Source of the DNA: Sindora glabra
Taxonomy: Eukaryota; Streptophyta; Magnoliopsida; Fabales; Fabaceae
Assembly (NCBI GenBank): GCA_020226215.1
Contig: CM035233.1
Span: 4,588,001-4,652,000, forward strand
Length of the DNA: 64,000 bases
Direction: 5' to 3'
Shown: piece after piece, positions 12,229 through 25,505 of the stretch
Numbering within the stretch: the stretch's first letter is position 1
Layout of the letters: each line of letters opens with the position of its first letter
The notes under the pieces: model-generated
Told to the model about the DNA's origin: nothing
The model's database searches: none
The model's input: the letters and a program-made list of their open reading frames with translations, nothing else
Translations under genes and position numbers: made by a program

Positions 12229-13480
12229 CACTACTCAAAAACCAAATTTATTACCATTACTATATAATTGTCCTTTTAGTGTCAATTGCATTCCATATTT
12301 AATGTCAGTTATGAAGTAACGTATATACAAATATTATTGTATTCAAACTATTTCATGTTAGTTAAAAATTAAGTGAAAAAAATACAATGATTTTGGTTGC
12401 TATATGAATGAGAATCATCATTATTTTTTTTATTGGAAATACAATTGTTCTACTTATAATAATATTAAATATTAGCAATAAATAAATAATTGATGTGGTA
12501 TGTACTTTTCATATGACCCCTTTTTCATATGACCCCTCATAGTTCCTCCCTACCTAACCTTCTCTCATAAGTCTTCTCTCTTACCACTTACCTCCTCACA
12601 GTTTCTCTCTATTTAATCCCTTTTAATCTTATCTCCAATGACATAATAAAATCTCAATTTTAAAAATTTTAAAGAATAAAAAAATTAAAAATGGTGAAAA
12701 TTTATATCTAATATCCGTTAATCAATGTGTGATGTTAGCATTTCTCAGAAAAACTATCTTGAGTCTAATATCTGTGAATGTAATAAATATTTATTGAAAT
12801 TTGATATATAATATTATAAATTTTATATAAATAAATAGTAGATGATATCATCAAACGTTAAAAGAAAAAAAATAAGGCCAAGTTTCTTACTTGCATAACT
12901 CGTATCAAATTGAAAAGTAACAAAATATGATTGATTTTAAAATTAGAAACTAGGTTACAATAACAAACACAAAAGATAAGAAACTCTTTATTTTTATATG
13001 TTGCATTTTTCCAATGAGTGCCCAAGTCCATAGATTTATCAACACGTTAATAAATATTCAGTATTGTAAAATGATTGATGAGTATAAATGCAAAAATTAA
13101 AGAAAATAATTTTAAGGTTGGAATGTAAACATATTTTAGTAAAGAAAAAATCATTTTAAGTTTCAAAAAATTTTGTGGTGAAATTTGCAATTGTTGTTAT
13201 GGTTTCCCTTTTTATATTTTTATCTCATGCTCTAATTTTTAAAATGTTTTAATTTTATATATCGATTGATAATAAAAAAACCTACATGTATAATAAAACA
13301 TCATTTGACTCTAAAATTTTAAAATCAATTATTAAATAAAAATAGATATTATAAACTAAAATATTTTTTCTATTATATTTCAAGTAAAAATTTTATAATT
13401 TTATGATGTTTTTCTTAAATAATTAAACAAATACAAACAATAATAGATTAAACATCTAATAAATGAGAAATTATAATTTA
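12229..13480 (+). mobile_element. CACTA-like element, left end and interior (related to 53247-56564)
   Basis: A CACTACTCAAAAACCAAAT terminus occurs at 12229 and is followed by short repeated words of the type GTGTCAATTGC, ATGTCAGTTA and ATGTTAGTT, which look like subterminal repeats. The interior from about 12880 (AAGTTTCTTACTTG, AACAAAATATGA, TTACAATAACAAACA, GATGAAATTTGCAA-like words) matches 53830-54360 in order. No transposase is present, so it is a non-autonomous copy. The right end was not found. Confidence 0.45.
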
Positions 13481-15027
13481 CAATGAATAAAATTTTTTGG
13501 TTAATATTGGTAAGAGACTAAGAATTGATAATCTAACAAATGATTTTAAATGAAAAGAAAAAGTATGATATCCCTAACATATTGATCATTTATAACTATA
13601 TTTTTCCAAAGTTGTAGCAATCTCCATCGACAATGGTAATCTTTCCCCATGAGATTGCATTGATTTTATCTTGTCATTACAATTATTACCTAACTATTCT
13701 TCTAAAGATCAATCTAATGTAACAAAGAATAAAGTAACTTAATTTCTAGTATTCTCTAGTATTCTTGTTAAAAGAGTGTTACACCTTCCTTAAATATAGG
13801 GCATGCTAATTTATTTCTTAGAATAAAAAGTGAAATGAAACTAATGAAGTGATAAATATAGAATAATGTGAATTTTATGAAGGTTGAGTGAGAAGAGCTA
13901 AATAGAAATACAGAATATTATTTGAAATTGTAATAAGTGAATGTATGAATGAAAAAGATTTAAAGGAAATTTTTTTGAAAATGCTCGCAAGAACACTATA
14001 TCTCACTTTTAGTCTTATCATCTCCCCTCTTTCATTTCCTCAAATGTTCCAAGACAACTCCTCCTCAAGAATTACAAGGGAAGAACGTCAATCTCTCATA
14101 ACGAATTAAAGGATCATCCAATCTCAGCCAATTATGGATTTAGTACGTTGATGGTTGACTGGTGATATTAGAGACTGTCTTAATTAGTACAGATTTTAAA
14201 GTTGTTATTAAATTACAGCTTAAAATTGCATAAAATCATCAGTACACATTAATTTAGTAATTAGTTATGCTATTATAATGTATTTATTATAATTTATTTA
14301 TAGAAATAAACATATATTTATAAATCAATTCATTTACTTAATTTTAGATCTTAAATTTAATTTTTTTTAATTTTTATATGAAAATTACAACTATATAAAA
14401 AATGGTGTGTAAAAAATAAAAAAATATTTTTTATAAACTTTTCATATTCTTATTGTATAATAAATTAAAAAATTTTAAATTACATAAACTAAAAAAAGCT
14501 ATTTAAAAATACATAAAAATATTTTGTAATTTTTTGCTAAGTACCCCTAGCTCAAATAGCATTTAATATTCCTTAAAAGTTTTGTATTTTTTGTTACATT
14601 TAGCATTTGATCCCTTATTCTTATATATATGTATTTAATAGTTTAGCCACTTTTATGATTATTAAAAAATTACAAATTTTAATAACATAAATTATAAAAT
14701 CTTAATAACATATATGTATTTAGTTTGCAAAATGTTTTAAAGGAATATTACATTCTCATATTTAGTTCAACATTTGAAAAAAAAAATGCATGGGAATGTT
14801 ACATTTTCAAAAATCTTTTTAACCTAATATTCCTCTAAAATATTTTTATAGGGAGAGGTGAGTATCTCAAATTTTCATATAATGGGAATGTGATATTAAA
14901 ATATTCCTAGAAAAAATTATAATAAACTAAACATATGAATGTTATATTCCCGTTAATTAAATTCTCAAGAATCACATTTTCATAAATGTATACTTTCTTG
15001 GGAATCTAAGATTCTATAAAGCAAACG
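13481..15027. other. AT-rich non-coding interval
   Basis: No gene, RNA or defined element end was seen. The lower part may include the undetected right end of the CACTA-like element that starts at 12229. Confidence 0.35.
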
Positions 15028-15680
15028 TTAAGTTCAACTCTAGATATTTTTTCCATTCATCATAAGAGTATACAAATTTACTTCTATATTTTTTACGTAC
15101 TACAAAATGGTAATTTTCATATAAAATGTTAAATATTTTCAAATTCAAAAATAAATAACTCAAGTTTTAAATATATATTTATTTTTTAAATATTGAAATA
15201 AATAAGTTAAAAAATTTGATCAGATTTAAAATTTGTATTTATATAATTGATTATATTAGTGCATATTGATAATTTTTTATATGTATGTAATTTAGGTAAT
15301 AATTTTTTAGTATATCTAAGAGTATTTATAAGAAAAATTATTTTAGTATACATTAAGTTTAACTGCAGACATTTTTTCCGATCTTCATAAGACTTACAAA
15401 TTTCCTTCTATGTTTCTAATGTACCGCATAGTTTTAATTTTTATATAAAAATTTGAAAATATTTTCAAAATTAAAACCTGAAACTACATAAATAACTCAA
15501 TTTATAAATATATATTTATTTTTATAAATATATCGCGATAAACAATTTTAAAATCTAATCAAATTTATCTTAAATCTGTGATTGTGTAATTGATTATATT
15601 AGTATGTATTAGTAATTTTTTTATATTGTTTACTTTATGTAGTCATTTATTAGTATATATAATCATTTGGTTGTCATGTA
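15028..15680. repeat. Two-copy tandem repeat, about 325-bp period
   Basis: Copy 1 starts at 15028 with TTAAGTTCAACTCTAGATAT and copy 2 at 15353 with TTAAGTTTAACTGCAGACAT. Both then run through CTTCTAT, TATATTTATTTTT and AATTGATTATATTAGT in the same order. The copies have diverged substantially, so the duplication is old. No coding content. Confidence 0.65.
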
Positions 15681-16139
15681 ATAATATCTATGAGATTTAT
15701 GTTAATTAGCATAGATTCCAACTTATAACATCGCCACTGTAAACTCTAAGATTCTCTTTTATCTACTTTGAAATTAAATTAAATAAAATTAACGAATCTT
15801 CTCTTAAATTTAAAATAATTTAAACATCTTTTAAGATATAAAAATTATGTTAAACTAAAATTTTTCATCAAGTAAATAATTAAAAAGATAATTATGGATT
15901 TAAAATTAAACAAAATCTTTGTAATAAAAAAATGTTTAATTAAGTTACATTTTTTCCAAAATTTTATTTTTTCCTATCATATCTTGTTATTTGGACATCA
16001 TAGTATGACTCTGTTTTATACAAAAAATAAGTTAACTTATATTTTATTAACCTTATTAATAAATTATAAGTTAGTCTTTAGAGGTGCTTTTCACACTAAC
16101 TTATAAGTTACCTAGAGTAACTTATCACTAAAAGAAAAA

Positions 16140-16860
16140 GAAGCAATAACAACGACACTTTTAGTGACGATAAAAATTTAATCATCGCTAAAAGTATTTC
16201 TAATGACATTGTCGTCGGTGAAGGCTAAATGACTTCTAGAGGGAATCGAAAAATCATGGTGGGAAGAATTTAGGCATTAGCAACAACATTTGTCGTCGCT
16301 AAAGAGCCTAAAAAAAAATTTGGCAGGAACATTGACTCTTCAGCGATAACATTTGTTGCTGTTGAAAGGTAATCGCTAAAAGGTCCACCTTTCAGCGATA
16401 ACATGTGTCATCGGTGAAGAGCCAACTTAGGAAATTGGGCAGGCCTTTAGTGACGACAATGTCATTGTTGAAAGGTCTACCTTTCAGCAACAACATTGTC
16501 GTCAATGAAAAGCCAGTCTAAAAAATTAGGCAAACCTTCAGTGACGACTTTATCGTCGCTAAAAGATGTACCTTTCAATGATGACAAATGCCATTGCTAA
16601 AGGCTTACCCCAATTTCTGAGGGACATGTCATCGCTGATAGGTCCACCTTTCATCGATGACAATTGTCATCGTTAAAGACCTTTTGCAATTTCCAAGACA
16701 AGCCTTTAATGATGACATATGTCATCATTGAAGGCTTGTCTCTCCAAAAAAAGAAGGCCTTCGGCGATGATATTGTCGTCACTGAAGGTTAAACCTTCAC
16801 CGCTGACTTTTCACCGACGATCGAATGTTTTTTGTCATCATTGAAGAGTCTGTCTATATA
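16140..16860. repeat. Left subterminal repeat array of CACTA element A
   Basis: Short words of the form GACGACANTGTCGTCGCTAA or their complements recur here every 30-60 bases in both orientations, for example near 16290, 16450, 16495 and 16545. In En/Spm such arrays bind the small transposition protein TNPA. Copies have drifted at CG and CA positions (GTCGTC to GTCATC). Confidence 0.85.
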
Positions 16861-18784
16861 TACCATTGACGCCTCCTCGCCTCTCATTCGCACGGTTACA
16901 AAGGAGAAGCAGTGGACCTGAGGTAAGTTTCTCTTATAATTTTTTATAGTTTAGTATATTTATTTTTTATATATGTTGATGTGTATTAATTTTGTATATT
17001 TCATATTTTAATTTTTTAGTTATTATTAGCACTCATCATTGTTCATGGGAAGTATTCAAAGTTAATCAGTAAATTTTTGCTATTGAGATACGTGAATTAA
17101 AATTTATAATATTTTTATTGTAAAATATTATATGTGAGATTAATAGTTTGCAACGAACTAATAGAGTTGATAGTATATTTAATTTAATATGAAACTCTGT
17201 GTTATTTAGTTTTGCATGTTGTAAGTATTTAATTTATTTACATAAATTTAACTTAACACAAAATTTGTAAATATAAATTTTGTTGTTATTATGTATCCTT
17301 TAAATTATAACTTTGTACTATATAATATATGTATAGATTATTCAATTAGACTAATGTAAGATAGAGTTGTTATAATATTTTATCCGCAAAATCCAAAATT
17401 TATGATGTAATTTAGGAAATTTCAAAATTTTTTTAGATTTGTTGAAATAATGTAAGATAGAAAATTAGAATAAGTATGTAAAGATAGCTTAGAAAGTAAG
17501 AGATTATAATAATATAATCTCCTTCTTAATTGAAATTGAAACTTAACAATTTAAATTATAGTATTTACACCACATAATAAGAAAAATTCAATTAAACTTA
17601 AGACCACATTAAAATCAAACTTAATAATCCAAATTATACTATTTACATTACATAGAAAGAAAAAGTCAATTAAACTTGAGGTCACATGAAAATCACCCTC
17701 TTTATGGATAAATTAGATTTACTTTTTACTTTTAAAAATAATAAAATTTATAATTGATCAATTTTTAAAATTTATTTATTAAAGTTATTTTTTAAAACTA
17801 GACCCTGAACACAATCAAAATAAATAATATTTATATTTTTTTTAATTATGTTTTGTTATTTTCAATGTCAATTTTGTTATTAACTAAATTATTTTTTTAT
17901 TTACAATTTCAATTGCTATATAATTTAATTTTTTAATTGGATTAAAAATTAATTTTTAAAATAAAGAATATAAATTTTTGAAGATTATACAACATTTCTT
18001 GATTATTTTAGAAAATATATATTATGTACATAATTCTAATAGCTAAAATTACAATAACATTACATTAATGAATAACTTATGAAATTAACAATAAATGTAC
18101 AGTGAAATATTTTTAAAACCCAATCTACTAATGCTATAATCTCTTGCATAATAATTCGATGTTATCTATTCTAAAGTTTCTTAGAGTTTGTTGAAATTTA
18201 AATAAAAAAATAGAATTATAAAATATTGAAATGATGAAAATTATTTAATTGTTTAGAATTAAATTAAAAGAAATATTGACAAACAATGGTTTCCTATTTT
18301 ATGAGTAGAAACTTACTATATTTCAATATTATAATGATAAGTGTTATTATCTAGTTATAATAACTTATGACATATTACACTTGTATAAAAATATATATAA
18401 TATTTCTTATGAAAAGACTTCCTCGCAAAATAATCAAAACGATCATACAATAATAAAAATTTAAAAAGTTTCCTCATTTGATAATTTACAAGTATTCATA
18501 AAATGCACGTCTTTCTAAAAAAGCTGAATTGTGCACCTTATAAATATAGTAGAGTAGGTTACATATTTGAATTCTCACAAATTTATTGTGAAACATAATA
18601 ATTATTATGGATATTTAAAAAAATTAATAATCTAAGTAATAAGATACTTAAATAACAATACTGACACTTAAATAACGATTATCATAAAATGTCGTATCTT
18701 TATTTTTAATTATTGTAAACATATTTTTATAATAATTTTAAATAGAACTGCATTTGCATTTACATTATAAGCTTACACCTGTTA

Positions 18785-18820
18785 AAGGGTTGGTTGTTCT
18801 CTATACATCAACCAACCCTT
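18785..18820. other. 12-bp perfect hairpin upstream of TNP2 (element A)
   Basis: AAGGGTTGGTTG at 18785-18796 and CAACCAACCCTT at 18809-18820 are exact complements separated by 12 bases. GC content is far above the surroundings. It lies about 370 bp before the TNP2 start. It could be a structural or regulatory site, or chance relic; no run of T follows that would suggest a terminator. Confidence 0.6.
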
Positions 18821-18938
18821 GAATTATCCTGAAAAGTTAGACAATTTGATATATGTCCTATAGTTGTTATTAATAATTTATCTAGCTCTTGTTTGGTATT
18901 ATGGGAATATCTTAGCATCCTAACTATTCTCCTGGTAT

Positions 18939-18960
18939 AAACTATACAAGTGTATAGTTT
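18939..18960. other. 10-bp palindrome upstream of TNP2 (element A)
   Basis: AAACTATACA and TGTATAGTTT form a perfect inverted repeat with a two-base centre (AG). Such dyads can bind dimeric proteins, but no known plant site is matched with confidence. Confidence 0.5.
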
Positions 18961-19187
18961 AGGCACTTGGAGAACTATAAGGAGATACTGCCGAAATTTC
19001 TGCACGAAGCAAATGATGAGTGTGGAAAAATTGGAAAAATCATAACTATGAAAATATCTTGGATGGGATAGGACCCCACCCTTCAAAGTTGGAGTGACAC
19101 GGTGTATTTAAGGTACATTTCAAATATTAACCACAATACTTTATTCCAACTAAAGCTATTTTCGTCCTATTTAGTGATACAATGCCT

Positions 19188-22100
19188 ATGGATAAAAGCT
19201 AGATACATCTACTAAATCATTTGTCGGATGAGTATTGGAATGGTGTAGTGGCATTTGTTCAAAGAGTTAAAAACTTTATTGATGAAAGGGGTTTGGTAAG
19301 ATGCCCATGCAAAAAATGTGTGAATTTAATATTCTAGACATTACCAACATTGGAGGCACATATTATAGATAATGGATTTCATCCATTATACATAACTTGG
19401 TACACCATGGTAAAGTAGATGTTTCAACTTCTAGAGGAATTTGGGGGGCATTTCTTAATAATAGAGATGAACTGGTGGATATTATACATAATTTCATCGG
19501 CCCTAATGTACCTGAAGATGATGTTTACAATGATGTGGAAAGGAGTGAGAATGCGGCTAATAGAGATATTGTAATAAATTATAGTAGTTGTGATAACCTG
19601 TTCGAGTAAGTAAAAATAGAATTGTATCTAGAATGCACAACATTTTTAGCTTTGAACTTTTTGGTGAAACTCATGCACTTGAAAATTCTGCATAAGTGGA
19701 CAAATAAGTCATTTGATGCTCTTTTACAGTTGTTAAAAAAGGCACTTCCAAATGACAATAAATTATCGAGTTGTACTATGGTGCAAGGAAATGGCTCAAC
19801 AAGTTAGGATTGGAGTATGAATCAATCCATTTGTGCAAACATGACTGCACATTTTTCTGGAAAGAACATGGTTCTGAGGATAATTGTCCAATTTGCGGGG
19901 AGAGTCGATAGGTAGATAAAAATACGAAAGGAAAGAAGGTGCCTCAAAAAATGGTTTGATATTTTCCATTAGCTCCTCAGTTAAAGCGTTTGTATGGGTC
20001 GAGACATACTGTAAAGAATATGATATGATATTACACTAGAAAGTTAAAAAAGGAGGGGGTAATACGACATCTGTTGATGGAAAAACCTAGCAGGAGTTCG
20101 ATAAGAGGTATCCTAATTTCTTCGCTGACCCACGAAATGTTAGATTAGGTTTAAGTGCAGTTGGATTTAATCTTTTTAGTGATAGGAACCTATCCTATAA
20201 CATGTGACTAGTAGTGATGACCACTTATAACTTACCACTATGGGTATGCATGAATTAGTCTTTTTTTCATGTTGACCCTATTAATCCCAAGGCCGTAATC
20301 ACCAGGCAAAGATATTGATGTCTTCTTACAACTGGTCGTAGAAAAGTTAAGGCATCTTTGGGAGAGAGGAATTCAAACTCGAGATACAAATACAAATACA
20401 GTATTCAACATGTGGGTAACTTTGCTATGGACTGTAAATGATTTTCCTACTCGAAGTAATTTATCTAGATGTAATGGACTAGGATAGAAAGCATGTCCTA
20501 CATGTAATGTGGATACTCCATTAATTCAAGTTAGAGGAAAAATAGCTTATGTTAGTTATCGCCGTTAGCTTCCAAGAAGTCATATATGGAGAAACAAGAA
20601 AGAATTCAATCGGAGGTCAGATGAGAACCCCTCCTCATCCTCTTAACAATAACATTATCATGGATCAATTGGGAAAGGTGGCACAAAGACTTCCTAAAAA
20701 ACATGCTCAATTTGGTAGTTTAAAGCAAAAGAGAGGTGCTGACGAACTTAATTGGAGCGAGAGAAGTATATTTTTTGATCTCCCGTATTGGCCAACAATG
20801 AACTTAAGACATAACATTGATGTGATGCATGTTGAGAAGAATGTATGTGATAGCATTCTGGGTATATTATTAGATATTGAGCACAAAATAAAAGATACAG
20901 ACAATACAAGACGAGATCTGATAGACATGAAGATAAGGCCCAACTTACATCTATATGAGTAGATGGGTTAACTTTTCAAGCTACATGCTGCATATACGCT
21001 TAACTAGAAAGAACAAAAATGATTTTACTAATATATAAAGAATGCAAAATTTCTAGATGGATTTGCTGGCAGTCTCTATAAGAATGTCACAGAACGTGAT
21101 ATGAAGTTAAAGGGACTGAAATCACATGACTATCATGTTATTCTATAAAGACTGTTAAGACTAGGAATTTGGGCTTTTTTGCCAAAGGAATTATCATATC
21201 TACTTGTTGATTTATGTAACTTTTTCAATCAAATATGTGCTAGAACTATCAATATGAAGGATATTTTGCAAGTCAAATAAGACATTATCATTATTTTATG
21301 CAAGCTTGAGAGGATATACCCTCCAATATTTTTTGACATAATGGTTCATGTGATGATGCATTTGCTAGATCAAGCATTGGAAGGCAAACCTATTCATTTT
21401 CGGTAGATGTACCCATACGAGAGATATATAAAAAGTTTGAAGGATTATGTTCAAAATTGTGCTCGATCGGAGGGTTCAATTCTAGCAGGGTATATTGTTA
21501 ATGAGGCATTAACATTTTTCTCTATGTACTTGGAAGGAGTGGAAATTAGATTCAATCAGCCTGATAGAAATCAAGATATAGCACCTAGTTAAACAAGAAG
21601 GGCATTGTCAGTGTTTCAATCCCAATGTCAACCAGTGGGAAAGAAGATTATTTCCCACTTCCATAGGAAGGATTGAGATGTTGCAGTATGGTACATCTTG
21701 AATAATTGTATTGAGATTGAAAAGTATCTCCAGTAAGTATCTATGGTTATTTGTGTTTTTCTCCTTTTGGTAATTATAATAGACTAAGATTTCTATGTTC
21801 TATAATGAGCACTAACTGGAACTTAAACAAAGTGGTGTTGAAAATATTGACAACTTATAGAAAACCAAATTTTCCTTGTGGTTTTACTCAAAGGTAAGGG
21901 TTTGTTCTTCCCAAATTCATTAAACTAATATCTCAAATATTGTTCATTACTTTTATTGATCTTTCAATTTAATTGTTGGAAAAATTGCTACTTTTTTAGA
22001 TGTACCATTTACATATGAACGGTTCTCTAGGGGCCATCGAAGAGCTACTATCATTAGCCTCCAGTCCCAGTTTTACTATCATAATATATTCTGTATGTAT

Positions 22101-22786
22101 TATTAATGGAGTACACTTTGTAGTCGAAACTCGAGATACGAAGCATAAAATGCAAAACAGTGACATTTCTATTTTAGGTATTGATGGACACATGTTCTAT
22201 GGTGTACTAGAAGAAATCATTGAGTTAATTTATTGAAATAAGTGCAATGTGACTTTATTTAAATGCAAGTGGTATGAAACTGATCCTACAAAGAAGAAAC
22301 TTTATATTAACAAGAATATCACAAGCATCTCCATCAATGAACAATGGTACAAAGATGATCCTTACATACTTGCTACCTAAGCAAAATAAGTATTTTACAC
22401 TGAGGATCTCCTTAATGGACCAAATTAGAGGGTCGTCTATAATTTGGTACATTGCGACATATAAGATCTACCTAGTGATGGAAACAATGCATAAAAGTTG
22501 TTATTTTTGTAGGATAGTAACTCATCTAACTTCAACCTCACAGTTGATCTTGGAGATTTCCATCTAGTAGATCTAGGTAATGAAAGAAATGGTCCTTCAA
22601 TCATTCCACCTTACAGGAATGTTGGATCTGGCACTTATGGAGAAGACGCCTTCATTGATGATAATGATAGTTTTGAAGAAGAAATGATTGATGATTATAT
22701 GGATGAGGGACCTTTATAATCTGATAACAAAGGAGAAATCAATGACTATGAGTTTGTTAGGTTCACCAACACTGATTTAGACTAGG
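19188..22786 (+). pseudogene. TNP2-type CACTA transposase (Transposase_21), broken
   Basis: This is the main transposase gene of the element. Reading across frames, the order matches TNP2: a transposase-associated domain from 19188 (MDKS, stop for Trp, then LSDEYWNGVVAF and CPCKKC), LNFLVKLMHLKILHKW near 19650, a CPICGES motif near 19890, the core with NVRLGLS-like text near 20140, then SIFFDLPYWPTMNLRHN and DVMHVEKNVCDSILG near 20770-20865. The DUF4218 part follows (ERYIKSLKDYVQNCARSEGS, NEALTFFSMYLEG, 21418-21560). After a probable intron (GTAAGTATCT near 21735 to an AG before 22000) comes the DUF4216 part (GVLEEIIELIY, FKCKWYETDP). The tail is acidic (EEEMIDDYMDEG) and ends at a TAG near 22784. 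The first stop is TAG at 19200-19202. A frameshift sits near 19398, and at least a dozen more stops follow. Confidence 0.88.
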
Positions 22787-22942
22787 GATAAAATAAGATA
22801 TTCAAATTACAACTCGTAATCGTATAAGCATGATTATTTAAATAATTAATATGATTGCAAAAAGTTATACCATTTAATCATTCAATTTGATTATAGATTC
22901 TCCATTAACTACTTGTATAGTGTATTATTTCAGTTATAGTGG

Positions 22943-24748
22943 ATGTCGAGGCACGACCCCACAGAGGTGATGCTAAAGATGACCCATCGCAGCCACCCAC
23001 CCATATTTCATCACAGTGCGAGGGATTAGGTATTTGCTCTTAACTATGCATACTTGAGATTGATTAAATATCTTGTTTATGGTATCGATATTTTTCTTTA
23101 TCTATTAAAGTGGTAGCTGCAAGAAAAAGGGGTTCGAATAAGTCCATCAGCTGCATGAGAAAATAGGCCGGGGTGGGGGAGACCGGTGCCTGTATAGTTC
23201 AATATGACTGATATATGGCATGTGGTTGGTGAGAATGCTAACTATCTCCCTCGTGATATTGACAGCATGATCCAAGCCCACGTGCCACCTTATTATAAGT
23301 CATGATGGGCTATACCTCAGTAGATCTGAGATGAAGTTGTGCATGAGATTTGCGTAAGTATCTATCTCCTCCAGTTGCTAAATTAATCCTTTTGAGATTG
23401 AAATTTCTAAATATATTACTCATAAATTTGTAAATGTCTTCTAAAGTAATCCTACTTCAAGTTCTAGGGCATCTCTGAGGGTGATCGGGATAGAGCGATC
23501 TTTGATTTGATGCGGACTGCTGCAAACTTGTACAGAGATTGGAAGTACAGGTTGAACAAGTATTTTTTAAAGCATGAAGGCAATCAATACCAAGATTATG
23601 ATTTGGATCGTGCTAGACGTTGTGTGTCCTGATCTATCTCACCGATGATATGGCAGAGGTGTGTAGACTTCTTCGACAATGATAAGTACAGGATAACTAT
23701 GACATTTTATAGGATTAGGTTATTATTTCATATATCTAAATTGTAAACATAAAAAATTAATATTATTTTTTCTTAATTTGTAGGAGTTGTTTAGGAGGAA
23801 TGCAAATAATAGAGCGCAAAAGGTCGTAAATGATTGACATGGGTTAAAGTCTGTTGTTGCACATCATTTTGATAAGGTAATTTAACTTTTTTGTTTATTT
23901 TTTAAATGTATCCTCTTGTTAAATAGCTTTACATCATTATTTATTTATTTCATCCTTTTTTCTCTTATAAAAAATGAACAGAGATACTGGTGAGTTACAG
24001 TTGGTTCCCGAGAATTTCAGGGACTGACACATGTATAAGTTAGGAGAGTGAATTTATCCGATCTCTTAGGGATAATATGTAAGCTAGTTGAATTTTATAT
24101 TTTAAATAGAATTTTATGAATATATCTTGTAAAATTTATTATTGAATTTTATTTTAATAATTTAAGGTGAGGATGATTGAGCTTATGACTTAGCATGCAC
24201 TATCTAGTGTATCATCCACTAGCTTACCTACAACTCCTGTACAAATAGATGAGTCTGCTATTGTTGATGAGGTGCTTAGCACTCGTCGAGGGTAGATGAT
24301 GGCTATTGAGCGTGTGCTTATTAGTCAGTCCTATCATTTGGCAGGCACTTCTAGTGTTGGGGCGAGCTCACAGTTTGTGTCTCAAGTCGATGAGTTGCAG
24401 GAGTAGTTACAGCAGAGTCAGGAGCAATTTCAGTAGAGCTAGTGGTTGATTCAGGAGCAGCAATAATAGTAGATTACACAGCAGCAGCAGATGCAATAAC
24501 AACTTAGGACTTACGTTACTGAGATGACCTCCATACTTAAATAGCAGGGTATCATCCTACCGCTGCCTCCATTTATTGCTGTTACACTGCTTGGACCGAA
24601 TAGATTTACGACTGCACTTGCTGCTCAGCTACCTAGTCCTTTTCAGCCGCCACCATCGTTTTATCTTCCTTGTTACCAAGATGATGATGATGATGATGAT
24701 AACACTAATAAGGATGCATCGACATATTTGCACCTCCCTTCCTCGTAG
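22943..24748 (+). pseudogene. Second En/Spm gene, Transposase_24 type (Ptta/En/Spm family), broken
   Basis: This gene sits directly 3' of TNP2, the usual place for the second CACTA gene. It appears to have several exons: MSRHDPTEV at 22943, then RKRGSNKS and VVGENANYLPRDIDSMIQAH (about 23230-23290), then AIFDLMRTAANLYRDWKYRL (about 23500-23550), then ELFRRNANNRAQ (about 23784-23820) and a last exon from about 24170. GT and AG signals flank these blocks, for example GTAAGTATCT near 23355 and TTGTAG near 23783. The last exon is glutamine-rich and ends in a run of seven Asp before the TAG at 24746-24748. Its many stops are mostly TAG or TAA in place of CAG or CAA. The role is inferred from the family: a DNA-binding helper of transposition. 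Confidence 0.75.
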
Positions 24749-25084
24749 TATATTATGTATATGTATCTTTATATTTTTTATATGTACACATTTACATAGA
24801 TTGTGTATATATAATTTATTTATATAAATACTATTTTTACAATTATTTTATGAGTATTCATTTTTTTTATGTTAGATCAAATTGTTAGACATTGTTATTA
24901 GTACTATTGATGTATTATAGTTGTATAATTTACATTAAATTAAATTTAAAAAAGATAAATATAATTCAAATGAATTCAAATAAAAAATATTTTAGATTAT
25001 GTTGTTATATATAATATATTATTTGAAATACACTTAATTATAACGACAGTTTCAATTTAAATTTTTAAAAAAAATTCAAAAAAC

Positions 25085-25505
25085 CTTTAGCAGCGACATT
25101 GTCGTCGCTATAGGTGCAGATAGTCGTCATTGAAACTGACTTTCAGTGATGATAATGTCATCATTAAATTATGGACTTTTAGCGATAACAAATATCGTCG
25201 TTGAAACTCAGACTTTTAGCAACGACATTGTCATCGCTAAAGCTCAAACTTACAGCGATGACATTGTCATCGCTTAATGTTCAAGCTTCAGTGACAACAA
25301 TATCGTCGCTAAAAATCAAATTTTAAAATTATTTTTTACAACGACTTTGTCGTCGTAGAAGGTCATACTTTTAACGATGATTAGATGTTGTCGGTGTTGG
25401 TTGTTTCACCTACGAAACTATACCGACAACATTTTTAACGACAATTTTTTCTTTTACCGACGACCAAGCGCTTTTTAGCGAAAATAAATGTCGCCGCTAA
25501 AGGCC
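25085..25505. repeat. Right subterminal repeat array of CACTA element A
   Basis: Motifs such as GCGACATTGTCGTCGCTA, AACGACATTGTCATCGCTA and GCGATGACATTGTCATCGCT recur in both orientations, mirroring the left array. They end 15 bases before the terminal inverted repeat. Confidence 0.85.

Noticed and set aside
16140..16860. Regularly spaced short repeats resembling a CRISPR array
   Set aside because: Repeats occur in both orientations, vary in sequence, and lie just inside CACTA ends with a mirrored array at the other end. They are transposon subterminal repeats in plant DNA.
24576..24827. 83-codon open frame with a Met run
   Set aside because: The ATG repeat is the out-of-frame reading of the Asp run that ends the Transposase_24-type gene.
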